DNA of 26,323 nucleotides, from IMG/VR virus record IMGVR_UViG_3300034073_002909, positions 1 through 26,323 of that record. One strand, 5' to 3'. This DNA is from a virus. Below, one piece after another: positions 13,185 to 19,728 of this stretch; positions within the stretch are counted from its first letter, which is position 1, and every line of letters begins with the position of its first letter. The notes beneath the pieces are model-generated. The model saw only the letters and a program-made list of their open reading frames with translations, was not told the DNA's origin and did no database searches. The translations under genes and the position numbers were made by a program.

Positions 13185-13354
13185 AGCCGCACCTCCACGT
13201 CCACGATGTAGCGGTAGACGCCGGCCACGGTGCTGCATGCTTGCAGATCAAGGCTGCTCACCTTGCAGCCGGTGGTCTTCAGAAACTGATCCAGAGCGTT
13301 TTGAATTGTGACTTCGAGGGCTGCCTTGGCGGCCTTGGCTTCTTCAATGGTCAT
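13181..13354 (-). CDS. 57-residue small protein, unknown
   Basis: Encodes M-T-I-E-E-A-K-A-A-K-A-A-L-E-V-T-I-Q-N-A-L-D-Q-F, then T-G-C-K-V-S-S-L-D-L-Q-A and V-Y-R-Y-I-V-D-V-E-V-R-L. This helix-then-two-strands pattern ending in a V-x-V-x-V-x-L strand looks genuine. Its start makes ATGA with the previous stop and its stop makes GTGA with the next start, which is strong evidence for translation. Similar short I-x-x-A-x-x-x-F-x-x-x-T-G proteins occur in phages and in conjugative elements. Confidence 0.65.
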   Translation of the reverse strand: MTIEEAKAAKAALEVTIQNALDQFLKTTGCKVSSLDLQACSTVAGVYRYIVDVEVRL

Positions 13355-13440
13355 GGCAACATTTTAGATAGGACAATAATAATCAGCGCAAATAAACCCC
13401 AAATAGCAAACAATCGAATAGCTAAATCATGAAACTCCAT
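13351..13440 (-). CDS. 29-residue single-span membrane peptide
   Basis: M-E-F-H-D-L-A-I-R followed by an uninterrupted hydrophobic helix (L-F-A-I-W-G-L-F-A-L-I-I-I-V-L) and S-K-M-L-P. The stop forms ATGA with the next gene and the start lies 14 bp inside the upstream gene, so it is embedded in the coupling chain. Such mini-membrane proteins are easily missed. It could modulate a host membrane complex, but there is no functional evidence. Confidence 0.5.
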   Translation of the reverse strand: MEFHDLAIRLFAIWGLFALIIIVLSKMLP

Positions 13441-13750
13441 TGCTGTAAGCAGTGCAAAGCTCGATGATTTTATGGGCCCTTGTGGGACCGATTTGGTCCA
13501 TCAGTAACAAATCATCAAATTCAAGGCTTAGGACATGGTCGACGGAGAACACCCCTGCTCGAAGCAGCGGATGCAATAAGGATACATCATTGCGCAAGGC
13601 CGTGCGCAACTCGACGTGATCGTTACTGGAATTGAACCTGTCCAGCAACTGCAGCCACTCGAAAGCCGGCGTTGGGCTGGCTTGCGCCGCCTGTCGCAGC
13701 GCCCGGGCCAGGTCGCACGACATGTGATACCAGAACTGATTGCCGCGCAT
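13427..13750 (-). CDS. 107-residue protein with a C-terminal HhH-like segment
   Basis: Start ATG at 13750 shares its A with the previous stop (TGATG) and has GGGAGG four bases before. N-terminal helices contain F-W-Y-H-M-S-C-D-L-A-R-A-L-R-Q-A-A. The C-terminal ~45 residues (L-L-R-A-G-V-F-S-V-D-H-V-L-S, L-L-L-M-D-Q-I-G-P-T-R-A-H-K-I-I-E-L) resemble a helix-hairpin-helix motif, also present in alpha-CTD folds, and so loosely echo the gene at 9600-10001. The key polymerase-contact residues are not evident here. Likely a DNA-binding protein; role unknown. Confidence 0.62.
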   Translation of the reverse strand: MRGNQFWYHMSCDLARALRQAAQASPTPAFEWLQLLDRFNSSNDHVELRTALRNDVSLLHPLLRAGVFSVDHVLSLEFDDLLLMDQIGPTRAHKIIELCTAYSNGVS

Positions 13751-13893
13751 CAAGCCTCCCGCATCAACTCCAGCAGCCGCAGCAGGTGCTCGCCAAAAGC
13801 GACGTGGGTCATCACAGCATGGGTGCCAGGAGCTCGGCCGTAGGACTCTTCCCACCACTCTCTGAAAGCGGCCTCGATCGATTCTTGGTTCAT
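13750..13893 (-). CDS. 47-residue helical protein
   Basis: From the ATG at 13893, which overlaps the preceding stop as ATGA. It reads M-N-Q-E-S-I-E-A-A-F-R-E-W-W-E-E-S-Y-G, then T-H-A-V-M-T-H-V-A-F-G-E-H-L-L-R-L-L-E. Short proteins with F-R-E-W-W-x-x-S-Y-G occur in other cyanophage operons by memory. It is coupled on both sides. Function unknown. Confidence 0.65.
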   Translation of the reverse strand: MNQESIEAAFREWWEESYGRAPGTHAVMTHVAFGEHLLRLLELMREA

Positions 13894-14333
13894 GGGACGT
13901 ACCAGAGCTTCTGCCCAGTCTTGGCGATCCAAGCGTCGTACTCCTTGCGAGCAGCGTCAACAGCTTCGAGCTCAATCTCCCGAAGTTCTTGCTCTGAAAA
14001 TTCCTTGCCAAGAATTTCACGAAACTTTACCTTAAAGATTTTGTTGTACTGGTTCAGCTGGTCCTGTGCCGATCCGCCGCTCTTGGCTGAATTGACCTCG
14101 GCCGCAAACTTCAACGCGATCCGCTTTTTCGTGGTGATGCGGTGCATCCAGGCTGAGCTGAACGGCACCCCAGAAGCTTCCTGCTTCACCGATGCCTTGG
14201 ACAGCGCCTCGTCAATAGAAGCAATGGTCGCTTTCAGTTCTGCGTGAAAGCCCTCGAGTTCTTCTTTGCTAAGTGATTGGATTTGATCAATGGGAACCGA
14301 ACGGCTGAGGAATTCGCTTGTAAATGTAATCAT
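13890..14333 (-). CDS. protein of unknown function, helical, Lys/Glu-rich
   Basis: 147 residues from the ATG at 14333; an in-frame ATG at 14363 would put the terminator hairpin inside the coding region. Mostly helix: I-D-Q-I-Q-S-L-S-K-E-E-L-E-G-F-H-A-E-L-K, then a basic segment (R-I-T-T-K-K-R-I-A-L-K-F), then acidic E-L-R-E-I-E-L-E. Composition differs from its Ala/Pro-rich upstream neighbour. A recombination or DNA-binding partner is conceivable from its place downstream of the nuclease and SSB-like genes, but no motif shows this. Confidence 0.62.
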   Translation of the reverse strand: MITFTSEFLSRSVPIDQIQSLSKEELEGFHAELKATIASIDEALSKASVKQEASGVPFSSAWMHRITTKKRIALKFAAEVNSAKSGGSAQDQLNQYNKIFKVKFREILGKEFSEQELREIELEAVDAARKEYDAWIAKTGQKLWYVP

Positions 14334-14335
14334 GG

Positions 14336-14361
14336 GAAAAATCGAGGGGCCCGAAGGCCCC
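14336..14361 (-). terminator. hairpin with UUCG tetraloop followed by a T run
   Basis: On the minus strand GGGGCC-TTCG-GGCCCC forms a perfect 6-bp stem with a very stable UUCG loop, followed by TCGATTTTTC. This is a good intrinsic terminator. It lies after the SSB-like gene and ends three bases before the ATG of the next gene, so it would attenuate the rest of the leftward operon or block initiation at that start. Confidence 0.65.
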
Positions 14362-14369
14362 ATTGTTGA

Positions 14370-14915
14370 TCAGAACGGAGGCTGCCAGCCACCAGGCGGC
14401 TGAGCGGCCGGTGCGGCTGCTGGTGCAGCGCTGGGCGGCGGGCCCCAGCCAGGTGGATTCACCGGTGGCGGGGTCATTGCCGGGGCCGCAGCGGGTGCTG
14501 GTGCGGGAGCGGCGGCCGGAGCGCCGGGAGGCCCCCAGACAGCGGGTGCGGCAGGAGCAGCCGGAGCAGCCGGGGCGCCAGGCGGCCCCCACACGCCCGG
14601 GGCAGCCGGTGCTGCAGCAGCAGGAGCCGCAGCAGGCTGCACCCGGCTGTCTGGCTTGAGCTGGACGCTCATGTACCAGGGCTGGGTGTTTGAGGACTTG
14701 TCCCAGCCAGACACGCTCACCGGGATCTCGTTGCGCTCGTTCGGCTGCGCATTCATCAGGTACTCGGCGATCGCATAGGCCTGATCGGCCGGCACATTGA
14801 TCGTCCCCGAGTAGGCCGGATACTGCTTCGACGGATCGAAGCGGTCACCCATGCGCTGGCGCAGCACATTCGGGTCCTGGCGAAAGATGGCGCCATTGGC
14901 AGCAAAGCTGCTCAT
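14370..14915 (-). CDS. OB/SSB-like protein with Ala/Pro-rich tail
   Basis: 181 residues. The folded N-terminal ~95 residues have strands typical of small phage ssDNA-binding or DUF736-like proteins: Y-P-A-Y-S-G-T-I-N-V, E-I-P-V-S-V-S-G-W-D-K, P-W-Y-M-S-V-Q-L-K-P. The C-terminal ~85 residues are almost entirely Ala, Pro and Gly with a repeated V-W-G-P-P-G-A-P-A-A unit, ending G-G-W-Q-P-P-F. A long disordered tail with an aromatic tip is how SSB proteins recruit partners, although the usual acidic tip is missing. It is coupled by ATGA to the upstream gene and lies in the nuclease operon. SSB function is an inference. Confidence 0.6.
   Translation of the reverse strand: MSSFAANGAIFRQDPNVLRQRMGDRFDPSKQYPAYSGTINVPADQAYAIAEYLMNAQPNERNEIPVSVSGWDKSSNTQPWYMSVQLKPDSRVQPAAAPAAAAPAAPGVWGPPGAPAAPAAPAAPAVWGPPGAPAAAPAPAPAAAPAMTPPPVNPPGWGPPPSAAPAAAPAAQPPGGWQPPF
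14380..14640 (-). repeat. coding repeat tract, Ala/Pro/Gly-rich
   Basis: The DNA encoding the SSB-like tail contains imperfect repeats of GC-rich triplets and a 10-residue unit (V-W-G-P-P-G-A-P-A-A) present twice. It also leaves other frames open on both strands, so those frames should not be taken as genes. Such tracts are prone to length variation by slippage. Confidence 0.7.
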
Positions 14916-15244
14916 GCTTCCACCTCAGCCTTCTTGGTGCTGCGACGGCCGCGCTTCTTCTCGGTGCCGGGTGCCGGCTTGGCATTGGCGATCAGGTAGC
15001 AGCCGGTGCCATCAGGCTTGCGCTTCACCGAGTAGCGGATGGTCTCGGAGCGAGCCGACATTGCACCAGCGACCTGGGAGATCGTGGTGGCCTTGTAGCC
15101 AAACTCCTCGTCAGCGGTGTCGTAAGCCACCTCGATTGCTTCACCGATCTGGAGCTGCTGCAGAGCAGTCCTCAACGGGAAGGTTTTTGTAATTCGAGTG
15201 GTAGTGGTAGGGATGTCCTGGGCGGAAATGACGTTGAAACTCAT
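14912..15244 (-). CDS. small basic-tailed phage protein, unknown
   Basis: 110 residues. A beta-rich start (T-T-T-T-R-I-T-K-T-F-P-L-R-T-A-L), then G-E-A-I-E-V-A-Y-D, a helix-turn resembling an HTH (T-I-S-Q-V-A-G-A-M-S-A-R), R-Y-S-V-K-R-K-P-D-G, and a Lys/Arg/Pro-rich end (E-K-K-R-G-R-R-S-T-K-K). Likely binds nucleic acid. It is the gene between the OB-like protein upstream and the SSB-like protein downstream in the operon and couples to the latter by ATGA. Confidence 0.65.
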   Translation of the reverse strand: MSFNVISAQDIPTTTTRITKTFPLRTALQQLQIGEAIEVAYDTADEEFGYKATTISQVAGAMSARSETIRYSVKRKPDGTGCYLIANAKPAPGTEKKRGRRSTKKAEVEA

Positions 15245-15266
15245 TGCGATACGGAACGCATTGACA

Positions 15267-15842
15267 CTATACCCCTAAACGGGCCTGTTTTGCAGCGAAA
15301 AGCTGCTGGTACTGCTCGGCTGTGATCTTTCGCTCATTAAACCGCGCTTGAAGCAGCGCATCGACCGAATCCAGTTGCTCTATTGGCATTGCCTGTATCG
15401 CTGCCAGTGCCTTCTTGAATACATCATCGGCCTGGGTCGGCTTCAGGTTCTGCACGATCGGCTTCCGTCTCGGTGGCGTCCACTCGCACGACACCGGTGC
15501 CGCAAGATCCGGGCTGCCCATCACACGAATGCACGGCTCGTTCCGCCGCTTCGGGTGTGGCATCAAGCTCGTGGTCCCGTAAAGCGTCACCCGCTTACCC
15601 ACCCATTGACGCGGATCGGGCCCGAACATCGCCTTGATCGCGACCGCGTTGATCTTCGCCAGTACCAACTGCAGCGGCGTCTCCTCGAACGACATGATCA
15701 CCTTCGGCTCAACGCCGCGCTCGCCTTGCAGCTCCTCGCGGACGATGTCACGAACCGTGAAGGTAACCGGCTCGCCGTTGAACAGGCCAGCCTTCAGGAA
15801 CCGGCCCGGGTACAGCTCATCAAACGATTGGAATGCAGTCAC
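15267..15842 (-). CDS. phage recombination-associated OB-fold-like protein
   Basis: 191 residues, GTG start overlapping the nuclease stop as GTGA. The segment F-N-G-E-P-V-T-F-T-V-R-D-I-V-R-E-E-L, P-K-V-I-M-S-F-E-E-T, L-V-L-A-K-I-N-A-V-A-I-K-A-M-F-G and W-V-G-K-R-V-T-L-Y matches a family often encoded beside phage exonucleases (the N-A-x-x-I-x-x-x-F/Y-G...W-x-G-K-R-V-T-L-Y pattern). It is thought to be a ssDNA-binding or recombination helper; the exact biochemical role is not established. The C-terminal third is helical and ends A-E-Q-Y-Q-Q-L-F-A-A-K-Q-A-R. Confidence 0.72.
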   Translation of the reverse strand: MTAFQSFDELYPGRFLKAGLFNGEPVTFTVRDIVREELQGERGVEPKVIMSFEETPLQLVLAKINAVAIKAMFGPDPRQWVGKRVTLYGTTSLMPHPKRRNEPCIRVMGSPDLAAPVSCEWTPPRRKPIVQNLKPTQADDVFKKALAAIQAMPIEQLDSVDALLQARFNERKITAEQYQQLFAAKQARLGV

Positions 15843-16729
15843 AGACCCTCCAGGCCAAGATCATCAAGATTTGTATCGTCATCAGCGGATGACACATCCG
15901 CCCACGCGGGCGGCACAATCCACGCCTCACCGTAACTTGGCCATTCGTTTCGCGCTTCGCATTCGGCTATGCGGTCAAATGCCTCATCGCGCCTGCGAAA
16001 GCCTTCGTCCATGAACTCCTCATCAGCCCACACGAGCGAGTAGTTGTAAGGCTTCTTCCACTCGTATGCGATGAAGCCGGTCTGCTCGGGCGCAAACCCA
16101 TGCCGGTCGGCGTAGCCCAGGCTGTAATGCGCGAGCTGCACGTCATACCCCAGCTTCCACGCCTGGTTCCTGAACATCAGCGGGTGGGCGCTGACCGTCT
16201 TCTTCAGGTCCAGCAGGATCTTCTGACGCGGCACCTCGAGGTCGGGCTTGTACCGGCACTCGCGGCCCTCCGCATCAGTCCAGAAATGCGGCTTCTGCTT
16301 CGTCGGCAGGCTCGCCAACAGGGGCCCGATCACCGGATCTGCACGCAACCGGCCAGCGATCGCATGAGCGGTCTCGATCCACTCTTCATTCACGACCTCC
16401 TTGCCCTCGTTTTTCAGCAGCCACTGATCCCACCATGTGACCGCCAGAACGGTCGCCTCCGATGGCTTGGCCGCATTGCGCTGGCTGCTGGTCGGTTTCT
16501 TCGGCGCATCAGCCGGGAGCACTGCATAGCGCTTGTGGAACTCGGTCGGTTCCGTCAGCAGGCAGTCAACCAGCGACCCCTGGCGCATCGCGTCGGTGGG
16601 CTGGAACACCTCCCGCTCAGGGTCGACATGCTTGGCCCAGTAATCCAGCGCAGTGCCGGTCACCATTGCTTTTAGGCGCGTCGCGGACATCGCCGGATGC
16701 GCGTGGTACTCGTCAGGATGCAAGGTCAC
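15839..16729 (-). CDS. RecE-like PD-(D/E)XK exonuclease
   Basis: 296 residues from a GTG at 16729, first gene of the leftward operon. It follows the DUF3799/RecE exonuclease plan. The early M-S-A-T-R-L-K-A-M helix and G-S-L-V-D-C-L-L-T-E-P (near 52-62) carry the usual His/Asp region. Y-K-P-D-L-E-V...I-L-L-D-L-K-K-T near 160-178 is the D-x(n)-D-x-K core, and Y-D-V-Q-L-A-H-Y-S-L-G-Y-A near 194-206 is the conserved Q-x-x-x-Y motif. It would resect dsDNA 5'->3' to start single-strand annealing or recombination, with the next operon proteins as partners. Confidence 0.88.
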   Translation of the reverse strand: MTLHPDEYHAHPAMSATRLKAMVTGTALDYWAKHVDPEREVFQPTDAMRQGSLVDCLLTEPTEFHKRYAVLPADAPKKPTSSQRNAAKPSEATVLAVTWWDQWLLKNEGKEVVNEEWIETAHAIAGRLRADPVIGPLLASLPTKQKPHFWTDAEGRECRYKPDLEVPRQKILLDLKKTVSAHPLMFRNQAWKLGYDVQLAHYSLGYADRHGFAPEQTGFIAYEWKKPYNYSLVWADEEFMDEGFRRRDEAFDRIAECEARNEWPSYGEAWIVPPAWADVSSADDDTNLDDLGLEGL

Positions 16730-16743
16730 ATCTAAGGTAGGAC

Positions 16744-16778
16744 TTGCACAGCATACACGATGCAGTATGCTTTGGCAA
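16744..16778. promoter_or_regulatory. symmetric divergent promoter/operator
   Basis: Two sigma70-like promoters overlap here. Rightward: TTGCAC (16744-16749), 16-bp spacer, TATGCT (16766-16771). Leftward on the minus strand: TTGCCA (complement of 16773-16778), 17-bp spacer, TATGCT (complement of 16750-16755). The two -10 boxes are arms of an inverted repeat AGCATAC-(8)-GTATGCT (16750-16771), so one dimeric protein could control both operons. Matches are by eye. Confidence 0.6.
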
Positions 16779-18151
16779 TGCCTGCACTACGCCCCAGACA
16801 ACAAAAAGCAGTCGATGATCTGCGTGCTGCCTACCGGGCCGGCCGAAATGCAGTCGTGCTCGTCGCGCCCACTGGCATGGGCAAGACCGCAACAGCCGCC
16901 GAGATCATCCGATCAGCCATCAGCCGGGGCAATCCCGTCTGGTTCCTCGCGCACCTGCAGGAAATCCTGCTCGACACCAGCCGCCGGCTCACCAGTGAAG
17001 GCATCCAGCACGGTTTCATCATGGCCGGCATGCCCTCGGATCCGACCGCCATGGTGCAGGTGGTCTCGGTGCAGACCGCAGCACGGCGGCCGATCCTGTC
17101 CAAGCCAGCTCTGATCATCATCGACGAATGCCACCTGGCGGTGGCCAAGACCTATCTGCGCGTTATCGAGGCAGCCGGGAACCCGAGACTGCTGGGTCTC
17201 ACTGCCACACCAGAGCGGCTCGACCGCAAGGGCCTCAACGAGCTCTTCGATCACCTCGTGCCCACCTGCTCGACCCGGGACCTGATCGATGAGGGCCTGC
17301 TCTCGTCCTTCCGCTACTACGCCCCCTCGCTGCCAGACCTCACCAACGTCCGCGATCGCGGCGGCGATTACGACGAGGGCGATCTGGCCGAGGTCATGGA
17401 CCAGCCCACCATCACCGGTGACGCCATCGCCGCCTACCGCAAGTACGCCCAGGGCCGGCCGGCGGTCGCGTTCTGCACCAACATCAAGCACGCGACCCAC
17501 ACCGCAGAAGCATTCGCTGCTGCAGGGTTCAGGGCGGTGGCGATCTCAGGCAAGTCCACGGCCGGTGAGCGCAAGCACGCACTCGAGGCCCTCAAGGCTG
17601 GCCAGATTGACTTGGTGGCGAACGTCGGCCTGTGGGTCGCTGGTGTCGACTGCCCGAACATCGGCTGCGTGATTCTCCTGAGACCCACCAAGTCGGTCAC
17701 GGTTTACTTGCAATCCATAGGCAGAGGACTGCGCATCCATCAAAATAAAGACGACCTTGTTGTCCTCGATCATGCCGGAAACGTATTCGAGCATGGAATG
17801 CCAGACGAGCCACGAGAATGGACCCTGGAAGGACGACGCAAGCGCAAGGGCCAGGCAGCACCACCTGTGCGTCAATGTCCTGCATGCTTTGCCGCCCACG
17901 CTCCGGCACCCGTGTGCCCTTGCTGTGGACATACTTATTTTGTTGCAGAACGTGAAGGACCGCGCATCGTTGAAGGTGAGCTCCTTGAAATTACAAGTGA
18001 AGTAGCACAAAAGATCCGCAAACCGCATCCTGCAGCAGGTTGCAAAACATACGAAGACCTAGTGCAACGTGCCCGCGAAAAGGGCTACTCCGAGGGCTGG
18101 GCCAAGCACATCTGGCAAGCAAGGCAGCGCAAACAGCTCAAGACGGCGTAA
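16778..18151 (+). CDS. SF2 DEAD/DEAH-type helicase with C-terminal zinc ribbon
   Basis: About 457 residues from the ATG at 16778, where the protein starts with the usual L-R-P-R-Q-Q-K-A-V (Q-like motif); an in-frame ATG at 16760 lies inside the predicted promoter. Motif I is A-P-T-G-M-G-K-T, motif Ib V-V-S-V-Q-T, motif II I-I-I-D-E-C-H, motif III L-G-L-T-A-T-P, and motifs V-VI include L-V-A-N-V-G-L-W-V-A-G-V-D and Q-S-I-G-R-G-L-R. A Cys-4 zinc ribbon follows (C-P-A-C...C-P-C-C-G). Related to UvrB/RecG/ResIII-type phage helicases used in recombination or replication restart. The VRR-NUC gene follows. Confidence 0.92.
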   Translation: MPALRPRQQKAVDDLRAAYRAGRNAVVLVAPTGMGKTATAAEIIRSAISRGNPVWFLAHLQEILLDTSRRLTSEGIQHGFIMAGMPSDPTAMVQVVSVQTAARRPILSKPALIIIDECHLAVAKTYLRVIEAAGNPRLLGLTATPERLDRKGLNELFDHLVPTCSTRDLIDEGLLSSFRYYAPSLPDLTNVRDRGGDYDEGDLAEVMDQPTITGDAIAAYRKYAQGRPAVAFCTNIKHATHTAEAFAAAGFRAVAISGKSTAGERKHALEALKAGQIDLVANVGLWVAGVDCPNIGCVILLRPTKSVTVYLQSIGRGLRIHQNKDDLVVLDHAGNVFEHGMPDEPREWTLEGRRKRKGQAAPPVRQCPACFAAHAPAPVCPCCGHTYFVAEREGPRIVEGELLEITSEVAQKIRKPHPAAGCKTYEDLVQRAREKGYSEGWAKHIWQARQRKQLKTA

Positions 18152-18170
18152 ACTGCACCCGTCACCAAAC

Positions 18171-18201
18171 AAGGGCCTCAAAGTGAAGGGGGGCCCTTTT
18201 T
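18171..18201 (+). terminator. intrinsic terminator immediately before a start codon
   Basis: AAGGGCC (18171-18177) pairs with GGCCCTT (18192-18198) around a 14-base loop and is followed by TTT and C. It ends one base before the ATG at 18203. The purine-rich AAGGGGGG that would serve as ribosome site for the next gene lies in the loop and 3' arm, so the same structure could also limit translation. Confidence 0.65.
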
Positions 18202-18202
18202 C

Positions 18203-18550
18203 ATGTCCGAACAGCACGTCCAACAAGCAATTCGACTTGCGCTCGGTACCAGGCCAGACGTCACCCTCTGGCGCAACAACTGCGGCAAGCTCCCCGATCC
18301 ACGCACCAACCGCTGGGTGGAATTTGGCGTCGCCAATCCCGGCGGCTCTGACCTGATCGGCCTCCGCACCATCACCATTGGCCCCGAGCACGTCGGCCGC
18401 ACCATGGCCGTGTTCAGCGCCTGCGAAGTGAAAACCCCCACTGGCCGGGTCAGGCCCGAACAGCAGAGGTTCATCGACTTCATCCGCTCTCGCGGCGGCA
18501 TCGCCGGCGTCGCTCGCTCGGTGGAGGACGCCCAGCGGTTATTCAGTTAG
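18203..18550 (+). CDS. VRR-NUC domain nuclease
   Basis: 115 residues, the usual size of stand-alone phage VRR-NUC proteins. Core motifs: L-W-R-N-N-C-G, F-G-V-A-N-P-G-G-S-D-L-I-G (catalytic Asp), A-C-E-V-K-T-P-T-G-R (the E-x-K of the PD-(D/E)XK fold) and P-E-Q-Q-R-F-I-D-F-I followed by G-G-I-A-G-V-A-R-S. Members of this family act as structure-specific or Holliday-junction nucleases. It follows the SF2 helicase by 51 bp across a terminator-like hairpin, suggesting the two work on the same DNA intermediates. Confidence 0.92.
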   Translation: MSEQHVQQAIRLALGTRPDVTLWRNNCGKLPDPRTNRWVEFGVANPGGSDLIGLRTITIGPEHVGRTMAVFSACEVKTPTGRVRPEQQRFIDFIRSRGGIAGVARSVEDAQRLFS

Positions 18551-18679
18551 CCATTCAATCTGACCAATAAATACAGCATCATCGCTATACGAAATAATCT
18601 GCAGAGCTTCGGCGCGGCTGTGGGCCCACACCATCCCGATCTTGTTCAATCTTTTGATCTGGTAATAGAAGCGGCGCAT
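18539..18679 (-). CDS. 46-residue basic/hydrophobic small protein
   Basis: M-R-R-F-Y-Y-Q-I-K-R-L-N-K-I-G-M-V-W-A-H-S-R-A-E-A-L-Q-I-I-S-like reading (beta strand, W, then helix, then I-G-Q-I-E-W-L). The A-H-S-R-A-E-A-L pattern is common in small phage proteins. It overlaps the convergent VRR-NUC gene by 12 bp and the upstream membrane-protein frame by 95 bp. One of these two overlapping frames may be spurious; this one has the better protein character. Confidence 0.5.
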   Translation of the reverse strand: MRRFYYQIKRLNKIGMVWAHSRAEALQIISYSDDAVFIGQIEWLTE

Positions 18680-18758
18680 GATCGTGAAGAATAGTTGCAA
18701 TGACAATGACGGGAATCAAGAAAACCAGTAGCTCGGTTGCGGCACGGCGCTTGCTCAC
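18585..18758 (-). CDS. small membrane protein candidate
   Basis: 57 residues from a GTG that overlaps the exonuclease stop as GTGA. A basic start (S-K-R-R-A-A-T-E) leads into a clear membrane helix (L-L-V-F-L-I-P-V-I-V-I-A-T-I-L), then a polar tail with little structure. The stop-start coupling and positive-inside start support translation. The tail overlaps another small gene in a different frame. Confidence 0.5.
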   Translation of the reverse strand: MSKRRAATELLVFLIPVIVIATILHDHAPLLLPDQKIEQDRDGVGPQPRRSSADYFV

Positions 18759-19411
18759 AGTTGCTTCACTCCAAACGGCAACAACTCAGCAGCTTCTGCA
18801 GTCATCTTCCGGGTCCACGCTCGACGGTCTCGATCCCAACTGAAACCAGCATCTTTGGCGAGACCATTGCTTTCGAATGACACCACTGCCTGATACAAAA
18901 ACCGTGGCTTCATTGCATCAGCAAGCAGCTCCTCAAGATTCGGACACCGCTCGAACACCTGCGCAATGTAAATGCAGTCTGTCAGCGCTCGGTGTGCAGC
19001 CCACACCGGCACACCGTAGGCCAGCGCTACGTTTTGCAGCGCCGGACGCTTGCGCACTCCAGGCCACTCGACATCATCCATCGTGCAAATCCATGGGCGT
19101 TTCGGCAAGAAATCTTCAACCCATTGCCGATCAAATGCTGCATTATGCGCTACATAAGCGTCACAATGACATGCCATGTCATACGCTGCACCCTGCATAT
19201 TTGCTGTCGCACCAGGTGGCGCACATGTTGTCAGTGCTGGCGTGATTCCATTCACATGCTCTGCCGGATTCGTGCTCACCGGCAGCAAGAACGACATCTG
19301 CGCAATCGTTGCGCGATGTTCAACGCTGAAGAAAATCATGCCAACCTCGGCCAAGCTGCCTTCGGTCGGTTTTAATGCTGTGGTCTCTGTGTCAATGATC
19401 AGTAGCTTCAT
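18755..19411 (-). CDS. DEDDh 3'-5' exonuclease (DNA polymerase III epsilon-like)
   Basis: 218 residues from the ATG at 19411, two bases after the upstream stop; a TTG at 19417 would overlap it. ExoI: L-L-I-I-D-T-E-T-T. ExoII: Y-V-A-H-N-A-A-F-D. ExoIII: A-A-H-R-A-L-T-D with the catalytic His. The C-terminal ~50 residues (F-S-W-D-R-D-R-R-A-W-T-R-K-M) resemble a domain often attached to phage DEDDh nucleases. The protein would trim 3' ends in replication or recombination. It belongs to a leftward mini-operon with the RlpA-like gene. Confidence 0.9.
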   Translation of the reverse strand: MKLLIIDTETTALKPTEGSLAEVGMIFFSVEHRATIAQMSFLLPVSTNPAEHVNGITPALTTCAPPGATANMQGAAYDMACHCDAYVAHNAAFDRQWVEDFLPKRPWICTMDDVEWPGVRKRPALQNVALAYGVPVWAAHRALTDCIYIAQVFERCPNLEELLADAMKPRFLYQAVVSFESNGLAKDAGFSWDRDRRAWTRKMTAEAAELLPFGVKQL

Positions 19412-19413
19412 GT

Positions 19414-19728
19414 TCAAGGATGCGTTATGTGAACATTTGCAATGCCGTCCAGGGGCACGCCCAGTCGATGCGCAGCGCCAGCGGACAGGTCAATCCGACC
19501 GCAGTCGCACCTGTCGGTGATCGGCACACGCAACCGGCGCCCTCGGTGGGTGACGGTCACAATCGTCCCGCACCGCAGCCAGGGATGCGCTGCGCTCACG
19601 CCCCAGTGACGGTACACCTGGCCGCAATACGTCGTCCGGCCGTCATACCACTTGTGGTAGGTGCTTGCAGTCACCTCTCGAGCATGCACCGGCGCCGTCA
19701 TCAGCGCGGCGGCCAGCAGCCACCTCAC
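19414..19728 (-). CDS. RlpA-like double-psi beta-barrel secreted protein
   Basis: 104 residues if started at the GTG at 19728, which overlaps the preceding stop as GTGA. The start then gives a textbook signal peptide (V-R-W-L-L-A-A-A-L-M-T-A-P-V-H-A). The mature part matches RlpA-type barrels: T-A-S-T-Y-H-K-W-Y-D-G-R-T-T-Y-C-G-Q, A-A-H-P-W-L-R-C-G-T-I-V-T-V-T, V-P-I-T-D-R-C, and the R-I-D-L-S-A-G-A-A-H-R-L-G end with its catalytic-type Asp. RlpA proteins bind or cleave peptidoglycan glycan strands. In this operon it sits with exonuclease rather than lysis genes, so its role in infection is open. Confidence 0.82.
   Translation of the reverse strand: MRWLLAAALMTAPVHAREVTASTYHKWYDGRTTYCGQVYRHWGVSAAHPWLRCGTIVTVTHRGRRLRVPITDRCDCGRIDLSAGAAHRLGVPLDGIANVHITHP

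Noticed and set aside
14363-14659. Plus-strand open frame opposite the SSB-like tail
   Set aside because: It is the complement of the Ala/Pro repeat tract, whose low-complexity DNA leaves all frames open.
15259-15264. TTGACA-like -35 box in the 22-bp gap between two leftward genes
   Set aside because: No acceptable -10 box lies at the right distance, and it faces rightward, against both genes.
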